Below are positions 25,805-33,847 of a stretch of DNA of 64,000 nt, piece after piece. The stretch spans positions 124,001 to 188,000 of the forward strand of contig NZ_VZZZ01000004.1 of the NCBI RefSeq assembly GCF_009193265.1, given 5' to 3'. Made by a program: the position numbers and the translations under genes. How positions within the stretch are numbered: position 1 is the stretch's first letter; every line of letters starts with the position of its first letter. Source of the stretch: Marinobacter changyiensis (GTDB lineage: Bacteria > Pseudomonadota > Gammaproteobacteria > Pseudomonadales > Oleiphilaceae). The notes beneath the pieces were generated by a model. The model did not search any database, was not told the origin of the DNA, and saw nothing but the letters and a program-made list of their open reading frames with translations.

Positions 25805-26700
25805 GCCTGTTCAGCCCGGTACTGACCATCCGGTCCACCGGGGATCATTATCAGGTAGTGGACCCTGGCCGGGGTCCAGCGTCGCTGAAGGATGCTCTGG
25901 CGGCCGTGTGTCGTGACCGTTTCCGGCGCATCGACCGCTACACCCAACTGGCACTGATCGGTTCCGGGCGCTGTGTCGGGGACAGCCTGCCGGCCCGGGA
26001 TACCGGCCTGTACATCGGTTCCCGATTCGCTTCCCTGAGCAATACCATCAAGGTGCATGAACAGATGGTCGCTGGCGGCAGCGTGCCCAAGCCGGCCAAC
26101 TTCATTAATACTCTCAGTAACTCTGCCGGCTATTATGTGGCCAGGAGCCTGGGGCTAGGTGGTCGCAACCTGTTCGTGTCCCGTCAGGATGCTTCATTGA
26201 TTGCCGCGTTGCAGCTGGCAGCGCTGGATCTAAGGGCTGGCGCTGTCCGGCAGGCCCTGATCGGGGTGGTGGATGAGTCCTCAATGCCATTGGAGGAACA
26301 CTGCCGGCGGCTGGATGTCCCCGGTGAAACCTCTTTGGGAGAGGGCAGCCACTGGTTCACGGTAAGCCTGGATGGCGGCAACGAAACAACGGCCGACGTC
26401 CAGCCTGCACTGGCGACGCTGACCCATCTTGCCACCTTGGCGAATGGGGAAGCGCTGGCGGACTGGGTTGAGAAAGTGGGCGCGGCCGGGACCAGGGTCT
26501 GGTGGCCAGAGCAAGATGCCGAACTCCCGGCGGCTTTGGCCGGTTTACCACGATATCGGGCCGGCCTGGCCTGCTATTCCGCCGCCATGGGCGGCGCCAT
26601 GATCCGCTATCTGGGTAGTAACCATGTGGAACCGCTGTTGCTGCTGGCACCCGACGGTGCCAACCGGTTCCACGGGGTCCGGCTCGACCGTTTCCGGTAA
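25801..26700 (+). CDS. ketosynthase-like chain-length factor (no catalytic Cys)
   Basis: A 299-residue ketosynthase-fold protein that lacks the catalytic triad. At the Cys position it reads FVSRQDASLIAALQLAA, and there is no HGT or GHT motif toward the C-terminus. This fits a chain-length factor for the ketosynthase encoded immediately upstream, with which it overlaps by four bases. It is the last gene of the plus-strand operon and ends 14 bases from a converging gene. Confidence 0.8.
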   Translation: MSLFSPVLTIRSTGDHYQVVDPGRGPASLKDALAAVCRDRFRRIDRYTQLALIGSGRCVGDSLPARDTGLYIGSRFASLSNTIKVHEQMVAGGSVPKPANFINTLSNSAGYYVARSLGLGGRNLFVSRQDASLIAALQLAALDLRAGAVRQALIGVVDESSMPLEEHCRRLDVPGETSLGEGSHWFTVSLDGGNETTADVQPALATLTHLATLANGEALADWVEKVGAAGTRVWWPEQDAELPAALAGLPRYRAGLACYSAAMGGAMIRYLGSNHVEPLLLLAPDGANRFHGVRLDRFR

Positions 26701-26714
26701 CCCCCAGCGCAACG

Positions 26715-27719
26715 CTATTCCGGGAGGCCCGTCATCAGTTGCCGGTAGGCAGCCTCTTCCATGGCGGCAACCTTCATCAGCTGATCGGCCAGTTTCTGGT
26801 AATCCAGGGTCATGCGGCCCTTGAGCATCTTGGCGCAATAGAGGGCAAATCGCCGCCACTCGTCGCCGGCATCGGTCACCTGGTCGGCACAGCGGGCTAG
26901 TCGGGGTTTGTCGATGAGGGTAGCGGATTCCTGCAGGAAGGACGCAAACAGGAACCGGAAGCCCGCGCCACCGGTGCCGATCTCTTCCTGCATCCGCACC
27001 ATGTGGCCGATAAACAGCCGGTTGAAGTGCTCGTTGGCCGGGGAAAAACGACCGATTCGGCGGGCTACATGGCGGATGCCCTTCACTCCAATGATGGGTA
27101 GGGGCGTGCGCAGCATCATGTTCACGGTGCTACGGATCGCCGCCGGGATGGCGCAGTCGTAATCCACTGAATCCGGTAGCCGGGTGGGATAGTAAAGCAA
27201 TCCCTTGGGAGCCAGCATGCCTTTCACGAACCGGGCCCGCTGCAGGCCTTCGGCATCGGCCCGGACCGGTTCCTCGAAGGTGGGGTCGCTGATCAGGTAG
27301 TCGTCCTGCTCCCGGCCGTAGGCCACCAGATTGTGGGCGTTGAAGTGAAAGCGCATGTTTTCCGGAAAGTAGGGCAGCCAGTACACCGACGCCTGCAGGC
27401 CCACCGGGCGGTCGTCGGCCAGGTGTCCGTCGAGGGCCGCCAGCCCCGCTTCCGGGGTGCGAAAGCGCTGGAAATCGAAGCTGGCACCAATCCGTCGACT
27501 CAGCCCCCGGATTATCCTTCCTGGCGGCATCCGATAGGCGAGCATGGGCATGCCCCCTACCCGGATCAGCGGAATGTAGGCGAAAGTGAGGGCCGACGAC
27601 AAGCCGAACACCATGGGCTCCGACAGGTCCAGCCCACTGTGGCGCAAAAGGCTGGCCACGGCCCCGCTTTCGCAGTGGGCGGTTTGCTGGTGACGGAAAT
27701 CAGTCATGGCTTGGCTCAT
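26715..27719 (-). CDS. BtrH N-terminal domain protein
   Basis: A 334-residue protein with the BtrH N-terminal domain, a papain-like fold related to C39 peptidases and acyl-transfer enzymes. The Cys is in QQTAHCESGAVASLLRHSG (about residue 16), and a His appears in FHFNAHNLVAYGRE followed by SDPTFEE, giving a Cys-His-Asp set. BtrH in butirosin synthesis transfers an acyl group from an ACP, so here it may transfer a chain from the second ACP. It is the last gene of the minus-strand DAR operon and overlaps the preceding small gene by 20 bases. The real acceptor is unknown. Confidence 0.85.
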   Translation of the reverse strand: MSQAMTDFRHQQTAHCESGAVASLLRHSGLDLSEPMVFGLSSALTFAYIPLIRVGGMPMLAYRMPPGRIIRGLSRRIGASFDFQRFRTPEAGLAALDGHLADDRPVGLQASVYWLPYFPENMRFHFNAHNLVAYGREQDDYLISDPTFEEPVRADAEGLQRARFVKGMLAPKGLLYYPTRLPDSVDYDCAIPAAIRSTVNMMLRTPLPIIGVKGIRHVARRIGRFSPANEHFNRLFIGHMVRMQEEIGTGGAGFRFLFASFLQESATLIDKPRLARCADQVTDAGDEWRRFALYCAKMLKGRMTLDYQKLADQLMKVAAMEEAAYRQLMTGLPE

Positions 27720-28119
27720 GGTCTGGTGGCAGGCAGGTGAGTTCGTCGTGGCCGAGTTGCAGTGCCTGCTGATAACGGGTCAGTTTAGTGGTGGGCAAAC
27801 GACGGAAAACGGACGGCTTGAGGTGACGGCGAACCTGCCAGCGGAAGAGCCCGGAGGCCTGTGCCAGCACCGTCAGGTCCATGCGCCGGGCATACATGTG
27901 GTACTCCAGGGGCGAGGACAGACCCTGTTTGACCCGCTGCCGGGCTTCCGCGGCCTGACGCCGGAATTCGTCCACAGCCTGGCCAAGCACCACCTCCTCT
28001 GCCTCCCAGCCGCTGGACAGTACGGTGGTATAGCGCCCGGACTCGTCCCGAGCATAGAGCCGCTTGCGCTGACCTCCCAGCGAGCGGGCCCTGTCCTGGG
28101 GCACGTCCCGGTCACGCAT
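27700..28119 (-). CDS. small protein with helix-turn-helix-like segment in the DAR operon
   Basis: A 139-residue cytoplasmic protein with many basic residues. The segment MDLTVLAQASGLFRWQVRRH looks like a helix-turn-helix, and an arginine- and lysine-rich tail follows. I do not recognise a named family. The ATG at 28119 has GGAG eight bases upstream and overlaps the DarB stop; an upstream start at 28137 is less likely. It may be a local regulator, or a conserved partner of the BtrH-like protein, whose gene it overlaps. Confidence 0.65.
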   Translation of the reverse strand: MRDRDVPQDRARSLGGQRKRLYARDESGRYTTVLSSGWEAEEVVLGQAVDEFRRQAAEARQRVKQGLSSPLEYHMYARRMDLTVLAQASGLFRWQVRRHLKPSVFRRLPTTKLTRYQQALQLGHDELTCLPPDHEPSHD

Positions 28120-29272
28120 CGCCGGCTCCGGGACCACACACGGTCAATTGCATGAAGCAGGAAGAGAAACGACCGCTTTCCGGTACATAGCAGAGAATCT
28201 TCTCGCCTTGGCTCAGCCGGCCGGAATGGAACAGTTCCTCCATCATAATATAGATGGAGGCGGAGCCGGTGTTGCCCTTGTCGGTGAGGTTGGTGGCCCA
28301 GCGCTCGAAGGGGATAGTAAAGCCTACCCGTTCCATGCCGTCATAAAGGCGCTGGCGGAAGAAGCCTGACGAGTAATGGGGCAGGAACCAGTCGTAGTTG
28401 TCGCCGGAAATGCCGCGGCGCCCTAGAATATCCGGCAGAAATTGTTCCACCGTTGCGGTGACGATGTTCTCGTTGAGCAGCTTCACATCCTGCTTGATAG
28501 CAAACACGGACTCGTCCTGAATCACCTCCGGGGGCAAATCCTTCCAGCTTTCCAGGGTACCATCCTCGCGCTTGCGCGCGCCGGCGTACATGCAGGCCTC
28601 CAGTTGGTTGGCGTAGGACCGGATATCAATCCAGTCAATACGCAGCGAGAGGCCGTCAGTGGCTGGTCGGTTTTCCATTTTCACCGCGCCGGCGCCATCG
28701 GACAGCATCCAGCGCAGGAAATCCTTTTCAAATGCCACTTCCTGGCGTTTGTCCAGGGCATTGAGGCTGGCTGCGGCTTCCGGTGCAAAGAACTTGCCTC
28801 GCATAATGGCAGAAACGACTTCCGAGCCGGTGGCAACAACCATGTCATGGACCCCGCTGGCGACGCCCATCCAGCCGTACTTCATGGCGGACATGCCCGC
28901 GAGGCAGACACCGGCGGTGGCTACTACCTCGCAGGCAGGGGAGCCCAGTTCGCCGTGCACCATGACACCATGATTAGGCAGCAACTGGTCCGGCAGGCTG
29001 GTGCCGCAGACCAGGCAGTCCATGCGTTCAAGAGTGCCTTTGCCCAGCGCCCTGACCGCTTCAGCGGTCAGTTGGGCATTGGTATGGCTACGCTCGCCCG
29101 TCTCCGGATCAATGGCGTAGTGGCGGTTGCGGATGCCGTTGCTCTTGAGAATGATTCGCCGGGCCCGGGACGGACTCAGTCCGGCCTGACCCAGTACGGC
29201 TTCCATCTCGTTGTTGGCGACGGGGGCGTTGGGCAGGACGGCGGCGATTTCCGTGATGTAAACCTGGTTCAT
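28112..29272 (-). CDS. darB: DarB-like beta-ketoacyl-ACP synthase III
   Basis: A 386-residue FabH-type condensing enzyme with Cys 123 in TAGVCLAGMS, His 299 in WFLPHYSSGF and Asn 334 in KGNTGSASIY, which is the catalytic triad of KAS III. DarB-type enzymes catalyse the double condensation of two beta-ketoacyl chains to a cyclohexanedione, which DarA then aromatises to a dialkylresorcinol. The sequence opening MNQVYITEIAAVLPNAPVAN matches, as I remember it, the DarB group rather than housekeeping FabH. It lies in the same operon as darA. Confidence 0.92.
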   Translation of the reverse strand: MNQVYITEIAAVLPNAPVANNEMEAVLGQAGLSPSRARRIILKSNGIRNRHYAIDPETGERSHTNAQLTAEAVRALGKGTLERMDCLVCGTSLPDQLLPNHGVMVHGELGSPACEVVATAGVCLAGMSAMKYGWMGVASGVHDMVVATGSEVVSAIMRGKFFAPEAAASLNALDKRQEVAFEKDFLRWMLSDGAGAVKMENRPATDGLSLRIDWIDIRSYANQLEACMYAGARKREDGTLESWKDLPPEVIQDESVFAIKQDVKLLNENIVTATVEQFLPDILGRRGISGDNYDWFLPHYSSGFFRQRLYDGMERVGFTIPFERWATNLTDKGNTGSASIYIMMEELFHSGRLSQGEKILCYVPESGRFSSCFMQLTVCGPGAGDA

Positions 29273-29332
29273 GGGGTGTGACAGCTCAGTTCTTGAAGTT
29301 TGTTCCGGGAAGTCGCAGCAATGCTGGCAATG

Positions 29333-30253
29333 TTATTCACCGGAAGGTGCGGCGAACCGCGCCCGCAGGTGGGCAATACGTTTACGGGTGAGGGGGGCAG
29401 TGATTTTACGCACCAGCACACCCAGGGGTACCACCGTCAGGATCATGGCGATCAGGAAAACGGAATAAAACGCCAGCACAGGCCGGCGCTGCCAGGAACC
29501 GGCGGGCCCCACGGCCCTCAGCAACCGTCCCCATAGGCGGAAGGCCCGCTTCCCGGTACGCTCGCTGCTGATCAGACGGTCGTCAACAGTAACGGCATGC
29601 AGGCCTCGAAGCAGGGTCTCATCCAGGGCGTTGCCGGCCTGCAAGCGTTCGCGGATGCGGATACCGAAACGGTCGCAACCGGTTATGTCACGCTGCGATA
29701 CCCCGGCCCGGGGTATCCGGCCACCCAGGAACGGGCCCTGACGCCCGGTCAGCATCCACAGGGGGGTGGCGAAAAAACTCAGGAAGCTGCCGGCCTCATC
29801 CACCAGGGCCACGTTGCCGGCCAGTCGAGCCCCCAGGCCATCGAGCATCTGCTTCATGTCCTCCTGGGCCATCAGCCACATGTTGCGACAGCCAATCAGG
29901 GTAACCACCGGCTTGTCCTTCAACAGGCTGGCAGCCCGGGGATGTTGCAGGAAAGCTGTCATAGGCATCGACGGCGACAGGAACCATACTTGGTAAGCCA
30001 GCACCACCAGATCAAAATCGTCATCTGCGGAAACGATGGGTTCCTTCAGCGCTGGTGGGTCACGATAGACGCACTCAGGAAACGTATCGAGAAACGTCAG
30101 GAACGGCCATGGAAACGGGAACGGCTGTTCCGGGCAGAGATTTTCAAAGGTCACCTCAATGTCCGGCGCTGACACCAGTGGCTGGGTGAACTGCTTCGTA
30201 ATGCTGTCCAACTGCCCGGTCTGGGAATAGTGGACTACCAACACCTTATTCAT
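29333..30253 (-). CDS. darA: DarA-like dialkylresorcinol-condensing/aromatising flavoprotein
   Basis: A 306-residue protein that opens with VLVVHYSQTGQLDSITKQF, a flavodoxin-like FMN-binding loop (YSQTGQ). Further on are FLTFLDTFPECVYRDPPAL and a hydrophobic C-terminal segment (about residues 262 to 290) that would anchor it in the membrane. This matches the family annotated as dialkylresorcinol-condensing enzyme DarA. It aromatises the DarB product. It is the first gene of the minus-strand operon and faces the divergent double-hotdog gene. Confidence 0.92.
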   Translation of the reverse strand: MNKVLVVHYSQTGQLDSITKQFTQPLVSAPDIEVTFENLCPEQPFPFPWPFLTFLDTFPECVYRDPPALKEPIVSADDDFDLVVLAYQVWFLSPSMPMTAFLQHPRAASLLKDKPVVTLIGCRNMWLMAQEDMKQMLDGLGARLAGNVALVDEAGSFLSFFATPLWMLTGRQGPFLGGRIPRAGVSQRDITGCDRFGIRIRERLQAGNALDETLLRGLHAVTVDDRLISSERTGKRAFRLWGRLLRAVGPAGSWQRRPVLAFYSVFLIAMILTVVPLGVLVRKITAPLTRKRIAHLRARFAAPSGE

Positions 30254-30290
30254 TTTACCCGTCCAGAGAGCTGTGCCAGAATCGCGTCCG

Positions 30291-30323
30291 TTAATTACCT
30301 GTAACCAATCGGTAATAAATTAA
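30291..30323. promoter_or_regulatory. candidate operator between darA and the divergent dehydratase gene
   Basis: An inverted repeat ATTACC (30294 to 30299) / GGTAAT (30311 to 30316) is separated by 11 bases. AT-rich outer flanks (TTA on the left, AAATTAA on the right) partly extend the symmetry. It lies about 40 bases from the darA start and 58 bases before the start of the opposite gene, so a dimeric regulator could control both. No matching regulator is identified. Confidence 0.3.
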
Positions 30324-30381
30324 GCGCGGGATCATACCATAGGTACTTCCCTGTCTGAGCGGCCCGAATGTAGTGAATTGT

Positions 30382-31140
30382 ATGGACATTGAACTTTTTA
30401 TTTCTCCCGATCATCCGGCGCTTACGGGGCACTTTCCGGGCAATCCCATTGTGCCTGCAGTGGTGATTATCCAGGCAGTGGTCCGCCGTCTTGGTGAAGT
30501 GACCGGTACCCGGATTGACGAGGTCAGGCAGCTGCGGTTCCAGCATCCGCTGCTGCCGGGGGAGCCGCTAACCATGAGCTGCGAGCCCAGGGCGCCTTAC
30601 GCCTGGCGGGTCACCCTCAAGGCAGGGGATACCTTGATAGCCAGGGGCACCTTCGGGCAGCGCACCGCCCCACTGCCGGCTCCCGGGACCGGACCGGCCG
30701 GGTACAGGACACGGCGGAACGGGGCCGCCGCCTACCGGGTGCTGCCACATTCGGGCAACATGGCGTTGATAGATACCTTTGAAACCGATGACACCGGCAG
30801 GGTGTATACCTCAATCGGTCACGCCACCGGACATCCCCTTGAGGAGTCAGGGCATCTGGCACCCTGGGTTGCTCTGGAGTATGCCGCCCAGTTATATGGC
30901 TGTCGGACGCTGCTGGATGTGGATGGAACATCACCGGCGGATCCCATGGATCGTGCGTTTATCGTGATGGTCAGATCGCTGCAGGTTAATGCCGACTGGC
31001 AACCGGGTGGAGGCCGCAGGGCTGAGCTTGGGCTGCAGGTGGTGAGTGCGCAGGGCAACGCGGCGCAATGTGAGTTCGACGCGCGGTCGGATGGCGGTAT
31101 AGTGAGTAGAGGTGAGTTCACGGTGGTGTCCGGCCGTTAG
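30382..31140 (+). CDS. double-hotdog dehydratase (ApeI-like and ApeP-like domains fused)
   Basis: A 252-residue protein with two hotdog domains. The first (about 1 to 100) has HPALTGHFPGNPIVPAVVII, the FabA/FabZ-type GHFPxxPxxPxV motif. The second (about 115 to 245) has HPLEESGHLAPWVALEYAAQ, matching the ApeP pattern seen in the dehydratase encoded at 19356. It therefore combines both dehydratase types that occur in aryl polyene clusters. It may serve the second chain-forming module. The start is taken as ATG at 30382, with GTG at 30373 as an alternative. A hairpin terminator lies downstream. Confidence 0.85.
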   Translation: MDIELFISPDHPALTGHFPGNPIVPAVVIIQAVVRRLGEVTGTRIDEVRQLRFQHPLLPGEPLTMSCEPRAPYAWRVTLKAGDTLIARGTFGQRTAPLPAPGTGPAGYRTRRNGAAAYRVLPHSGNMALIDTFETDDTGRVYTSIGHATGHPLEESGHLAPWVALEYAAQLYGCRTLLDVDGTSPADPMDRAFIVMVRSLQVNADWQPGGGRRAELGLQVVSAQGNAAQCEFDARSDGGIVSRGEFTVVSGR

Positions 31141-31175
31141 GCGGGGGGCGGGAAGGCGCGTCCGCAGCCCAAGCA

Positions 31176-31213
31176 TAAAAAAACCGCCAACCTTGTAAAA
31201 GGTGGCGGCTTTC
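31176..31213 (-). terminator. rho-independent terminator after tRNA-Asn
   Basis: On the minus strand a GC-rich stem (CCGCCACCTT paired with AAGGTTGGCGG, one unpaired T) is followed by seven Ts. It lies eight bases from the 3' end of tRNA-Asn and probably ends that transcript. The stem may also stop the dehydratase gene coming from the other side. Confidence 0.8.
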
Positions 31214-31220
31214 TTGAGTA

Positions 31221-31296
31221 TGGCTCCCCGAGCTGGGCTCGAACCAGCGACAAACGGATTAACAGTCCGTTGCTCTACCAACTGAGCTATCAGGGA
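31221..31296 (-). tRNA. tRNA-Asn (GTT anticodon)
   Basis: On the minus strand the sequence begins TCCCTGATAGCTCAGTTGG and ends with CCA encoded in the gene. The anticodon loop is CTGTTAA, giving anticodon GTT for asparagine. The TTCGAGC T-loop and the D-loop TAGCTCAGTTGGTAGAGCA are normal. The tRNA is 76 nt long. Confidence 0.97.
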
Positions 31297-31316
31297 ACAG
31301 CAGTGCAATGACGCGC

Positions 31317-31345
31317 ATGATAGGTGCTTTGGTGACATCGGTCAA
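31317..31345 (-). promoter_or_regulatory. sigma-70 promoter of tRNA-Asn
   Basis: On the minus strand TTGACC (31345 to 31340) and TATCAT (31322 to 31317) are separated by 17 bases, ending about 20 bases before the tRNA 5' end. The spacing and elements fit a strong housekeeping promoter. Confidence 0.75.
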
Positions 31346-31422
31346 GAGCCTGAAATAAATGATTAAAGAGTGATCAATGCAATGATTATAACGACCTCCG
31401 GGTGTTTGGCCTCTCAGTTGGG

Positions 31423-32439
31423 ATGGTGTCAGAAGTGAGCCGGTTTGCCTCTGAGCCACATCCACTTCCGATCGGTATTGGTGAGCGCGCTCAAGCTTAC
31501 TGTCCGCCCCGTTGGCTCCGCAGTGGCCATGTGCAGTCTGTGTGGCCTTCGCTGTTTCGGCGTGTGACGCTGGCAGCGCCAGTGTCAGAGGTCATAAAAA
31601 CGGCCGACGACGACGAACTGCACCTTGACTGGTATCGCCAGGGCGGTCGGCGTCTTGCTGTGCTCTGTCATGGGCTGGAGGGCCATAGTCGTCGGCCCTA
31701 TATTCGGGGGCTCGCCAGGGCCTTGCTAAGAACAGGCTGGGATGTGCTGGCGTGGAATTTTCGCTCCTGCGGCGGGGTAATGAACCGACAGCCCCGGTTT
31801 TATCACAGCGGTGCTACAGAAGATCTGGGTCGCATAATCAGTCACGGGCTAGAACAGGATTATCAATCCCTGGCACTGGCGGGTTTCAGCATGGGGGGCA
31901 ACCTGAGCTTGCTCTATCTCGGAGAGCAGGGCAGTGACCTGGACCCGAGGATTCGCGGTGCGGTCACATTTTCTGTGCCCTGCGATCTGGCCGGCAGCGC
32001 CGATATGCTGGCCCGCCCCAGCCGTAGAATCTACATGCAGCGTTTTTTACGGGATCTGCACGTGAAAATGTCTGAAAAAGCACGGCTGTTTCCGGATCTC
32101 ATTGATGTCTCCGGGTTTGAATCGATTCGCAACTTCCACCAGTTTGACGACCGTTACACGGCGCCGCTCCATGGGTTCAAAAGCGCGGCTGATTATTGGG
32201 CCCGCTGTTCGGCGCTCGGTCAGTTAAGGAGCATCAGCGTGCCCGCCCTCATGGTGAACGCAGCTGATGATCCGTTTCTATCCTCGAGCTGTTTTCCGGA
32301 GAGCAGGCAGCTACTGGGCAAGAACGTCATACTGGAGACCCCGAAGTGGGGTGGGCACGTTGGTTTTGTCGAACATGCCCGTGATGGCTACTACTGGTCC
32401 GAGCGGCGGGCGGTGGCTTTTCTGGAACAGCTGGCTTAA
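31423..32439 (+). CDS. YheT family alpha/beta hydrolase
   Basis: A 338-residue predicted hydrolase of the YheT group. The oxyanion region is in HGLEGHSRRPYIRGLAR, the nucleophile elbow is GFSMGGNLS (Ser), and the catalytic Asp and His appear in NAADDPFLSS and WGGHVGFVEH. The substrate is unknown; the family is thought to act on ester bonds. The ATG at 31423 is chosen over a GTG at 31402 because it fits the family start. Its stop overlaps the converging gene by four bases. Confidence 0.88.
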   Translation: MVSEVSRFASEPHPLPIGIGERAQAYCPPRWLRSGHVQSVWPSLFRRVTLAAPVSEVIKTADDDELHLDWYRQGGRRLAVLCHGLEGHSRRPYIRGLARALLRTGWDVLAWNFRSCGGVMNRQPRFYHSGATEDLGRIISHGLEQDYQSLALAGFSMGGNLSLLYLGEQGSDLDPRIRGAVTFSVPCDLAGSADMLARPSRRIYMQRFLRDLHVKMSEKARLFPDLIDVSGFESIRNFHQFDDRYTAPLHGFKSAADYWARCSALGQLRSISVPALMVNAADDPFLSSSCFPESRQLLGKNVILETPKWGGHVGFVEHARDGYYWSERRAVAFLEQLA

Positions 32440-33071
32440 CCGCCGTTGATAAGCGATTCCAGTTTGGGCCAGACGTTCCTGAGCAGAATAGCTTGAGCTT
32501 CCTGCGTGGGGTGAATGCCATCATCCTGCATAAGGTTTTCGCCCTCGAAAATACCGTCAAGAAAGAACGGCACCAGGGCGGTGGACTCTGATGCAGCCAG
32601 TTGCGGATATATGTTGGCAAAGGCTTTGGTGTAGCGTTCGCCGTAGTTGGGTGGTATCTGCATACCCAACAGTAGCACTCGTGCGCCGGCCTCTTGCGAT
32701 TGCCGGATCATTGCTTGCAGGTTTTGCTCAATGACGCCCGGTGGGAAGCCGCGCAGGCCATCGTTGCCCCCAAGCTCAAGGATTACTATCTCGGGTGAGT
32801 GTCGTGAGAGCAGATCCGGCAGGCGTCGCAAGCCACCGTCGGTGGTTTCGCCACTGACACTGGCATTAACGATTGTCCACCCTGACAGGTTTTCCTTGGC
32901 CAGCCGCTCTTCGAGCAACGCAACCCACGCCTGGTCAGTCTCCACGCCATAGGCGGCACTCAGGCTGTCGCCCATGACCAGCACCGTGCCGGAGGCACCG
33001 TAAGCCTGGCTCAGGGCGACGAGACAAACCACAAAAACTATTGATCTCAGACGTGAAAATACCGTATCCAT
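32436..33071 (-). CDS. tesA: periplasmic arylesterase/lysophospholipase TesA (GDSL family)
   Basis: A 211-residue SGNH/GDSL hydrolase with a signal peptide (SIVFVVCLVALSQAYG). The catalytic Ser is in MGDSLSAAYG, the Gly/Asn oxyanion residues are in SGETTDGG and GGNDGLRG, and the Asp-His pair is DDGIHPTQEAQ. It hydrolyses lysophospholipids and thioesters in the periplasm. The start is taken at 33071 or 33077, which removes a tail that overlaps the divergent ABC gene. The divergent arrangement with ybbA and ybbP is typical of gammaproteobacteria. Confidence 0.9.
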   Translation of the reverse strand: MDTVFSRLRSIVFVVCLVALSQAYGASGTVLVMGDSLSAAYGVETDQAWVALLEERLAKENLSGWTIVNASVSGETTDGGLRRLPDLLSRHSPEIVILELGGNDGLRGFPPGVIEQNLQAMIRQSQEAGARVLLLGMQIPPNYGERYTKAFANIYPQLAASESTALVPFFLDGIFEGENLMQDDGIHPTQEAQAILLRNVWPKLESLINGG

Positions 33072-33106
33072 AGACATCTGTTTCCGAACCGTTTGCTGGA
33101 GAACTT

Positions 33107-33847
33107 GTGAAAGATCAAACGACCACGACATCTGATATTGCCGGGATCATGCTCAAAGCAACCAACCTGAGTCATCGGGTTGATCTGGCTGATGATACGC
33201 TGACGATCTTGCAGGGGGTCAACCTTGAAATCAAGCGTGCAGAGTCGGTAGCTATCGTGGGGCGTTCCGGCTCCGGTAAAACCACGTTGCTTGGCCTGTT
33301 GGCGGGGCTGGATACGCCTTCAGAGGGGTCGGTGGAGCTGGACGGTGCGACAATCAGCTCGCTGAGCGAAGACGATCGCGCCAGGCTTCGTGCGCAGCGG
33401 GTCGGGTTTGTTTTTCAGTCGTTCCAGTTGTTGCCTGCCTTGTCAGCAATTGAAAACGTGATGCTGCCGCTGGAGCTTGGCGGGCATGAAAACCCTGAAG
33501 CAAAAGCCAAGGATTTGTTGGTTCGGGTGGGCTTGGGCGAAAGGCTGCACCATACGCCCCGTCAGCTATCGGGAGGCGAGCAACAACGGGTAGCTATTGC
33601 GCGGGCCTTTGCCGCAGATCCGATTGTGCTGTTTGCCGATGAGCCTACGGGTAATCTGGACAACCATACCGGCCAGGCGATCTCCGACCTGTTGATGGCG
33701 CTGAATAGGGAGCAGGGCACCACGTTGGTGATGGTGACCCATGATGAACACTTGGCCGCGCGCTGCAAACGGCAATTGCATATTGAAGCGGGTGAGTTGT
33801 CGGAGCCTGCAACACAGAACGCCCCGCAAGCAGAGTCAATAGCCTGA
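33107..33847 (+). CDS. ybbA: ABC transporter ATP-binding protein YbbA
   Basis: A 246-residue LolD-like ATPase with Walker A GRSGSGKTT, signature LSGGEQQRVAIARA and Walker B VLFADEPTGNLD. It pairs with the FtsX-like permease encoded next, overlapping its start by one base. The GTG at 33107 is a possible start; an ATG at 33149 is an alternative. The location divergent from tesA is conserved in this group of bacteria. Confidence 0.9.
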   Translation: MKDQTTTTSDIAGIMLKATNLSHRVDLADDTLTILQGVNLEIKRAESVAIVGRSGSGKTTLLGLLAGLDTPSEGSVELDGATISSLSEDDRARLRAQRVGFVFQSFQLLPALSAIENVMLPLELGGHENPEAKAKDLLVRVGLGERLHHTPRQLSGGEQQRVAIARAFAADPIVLFADEPTGNLDNHTGQAISDLLMALNREQGTTLVMVTHDEHLAARCKRQLHIEAGELSEPATQNAPQAESIA

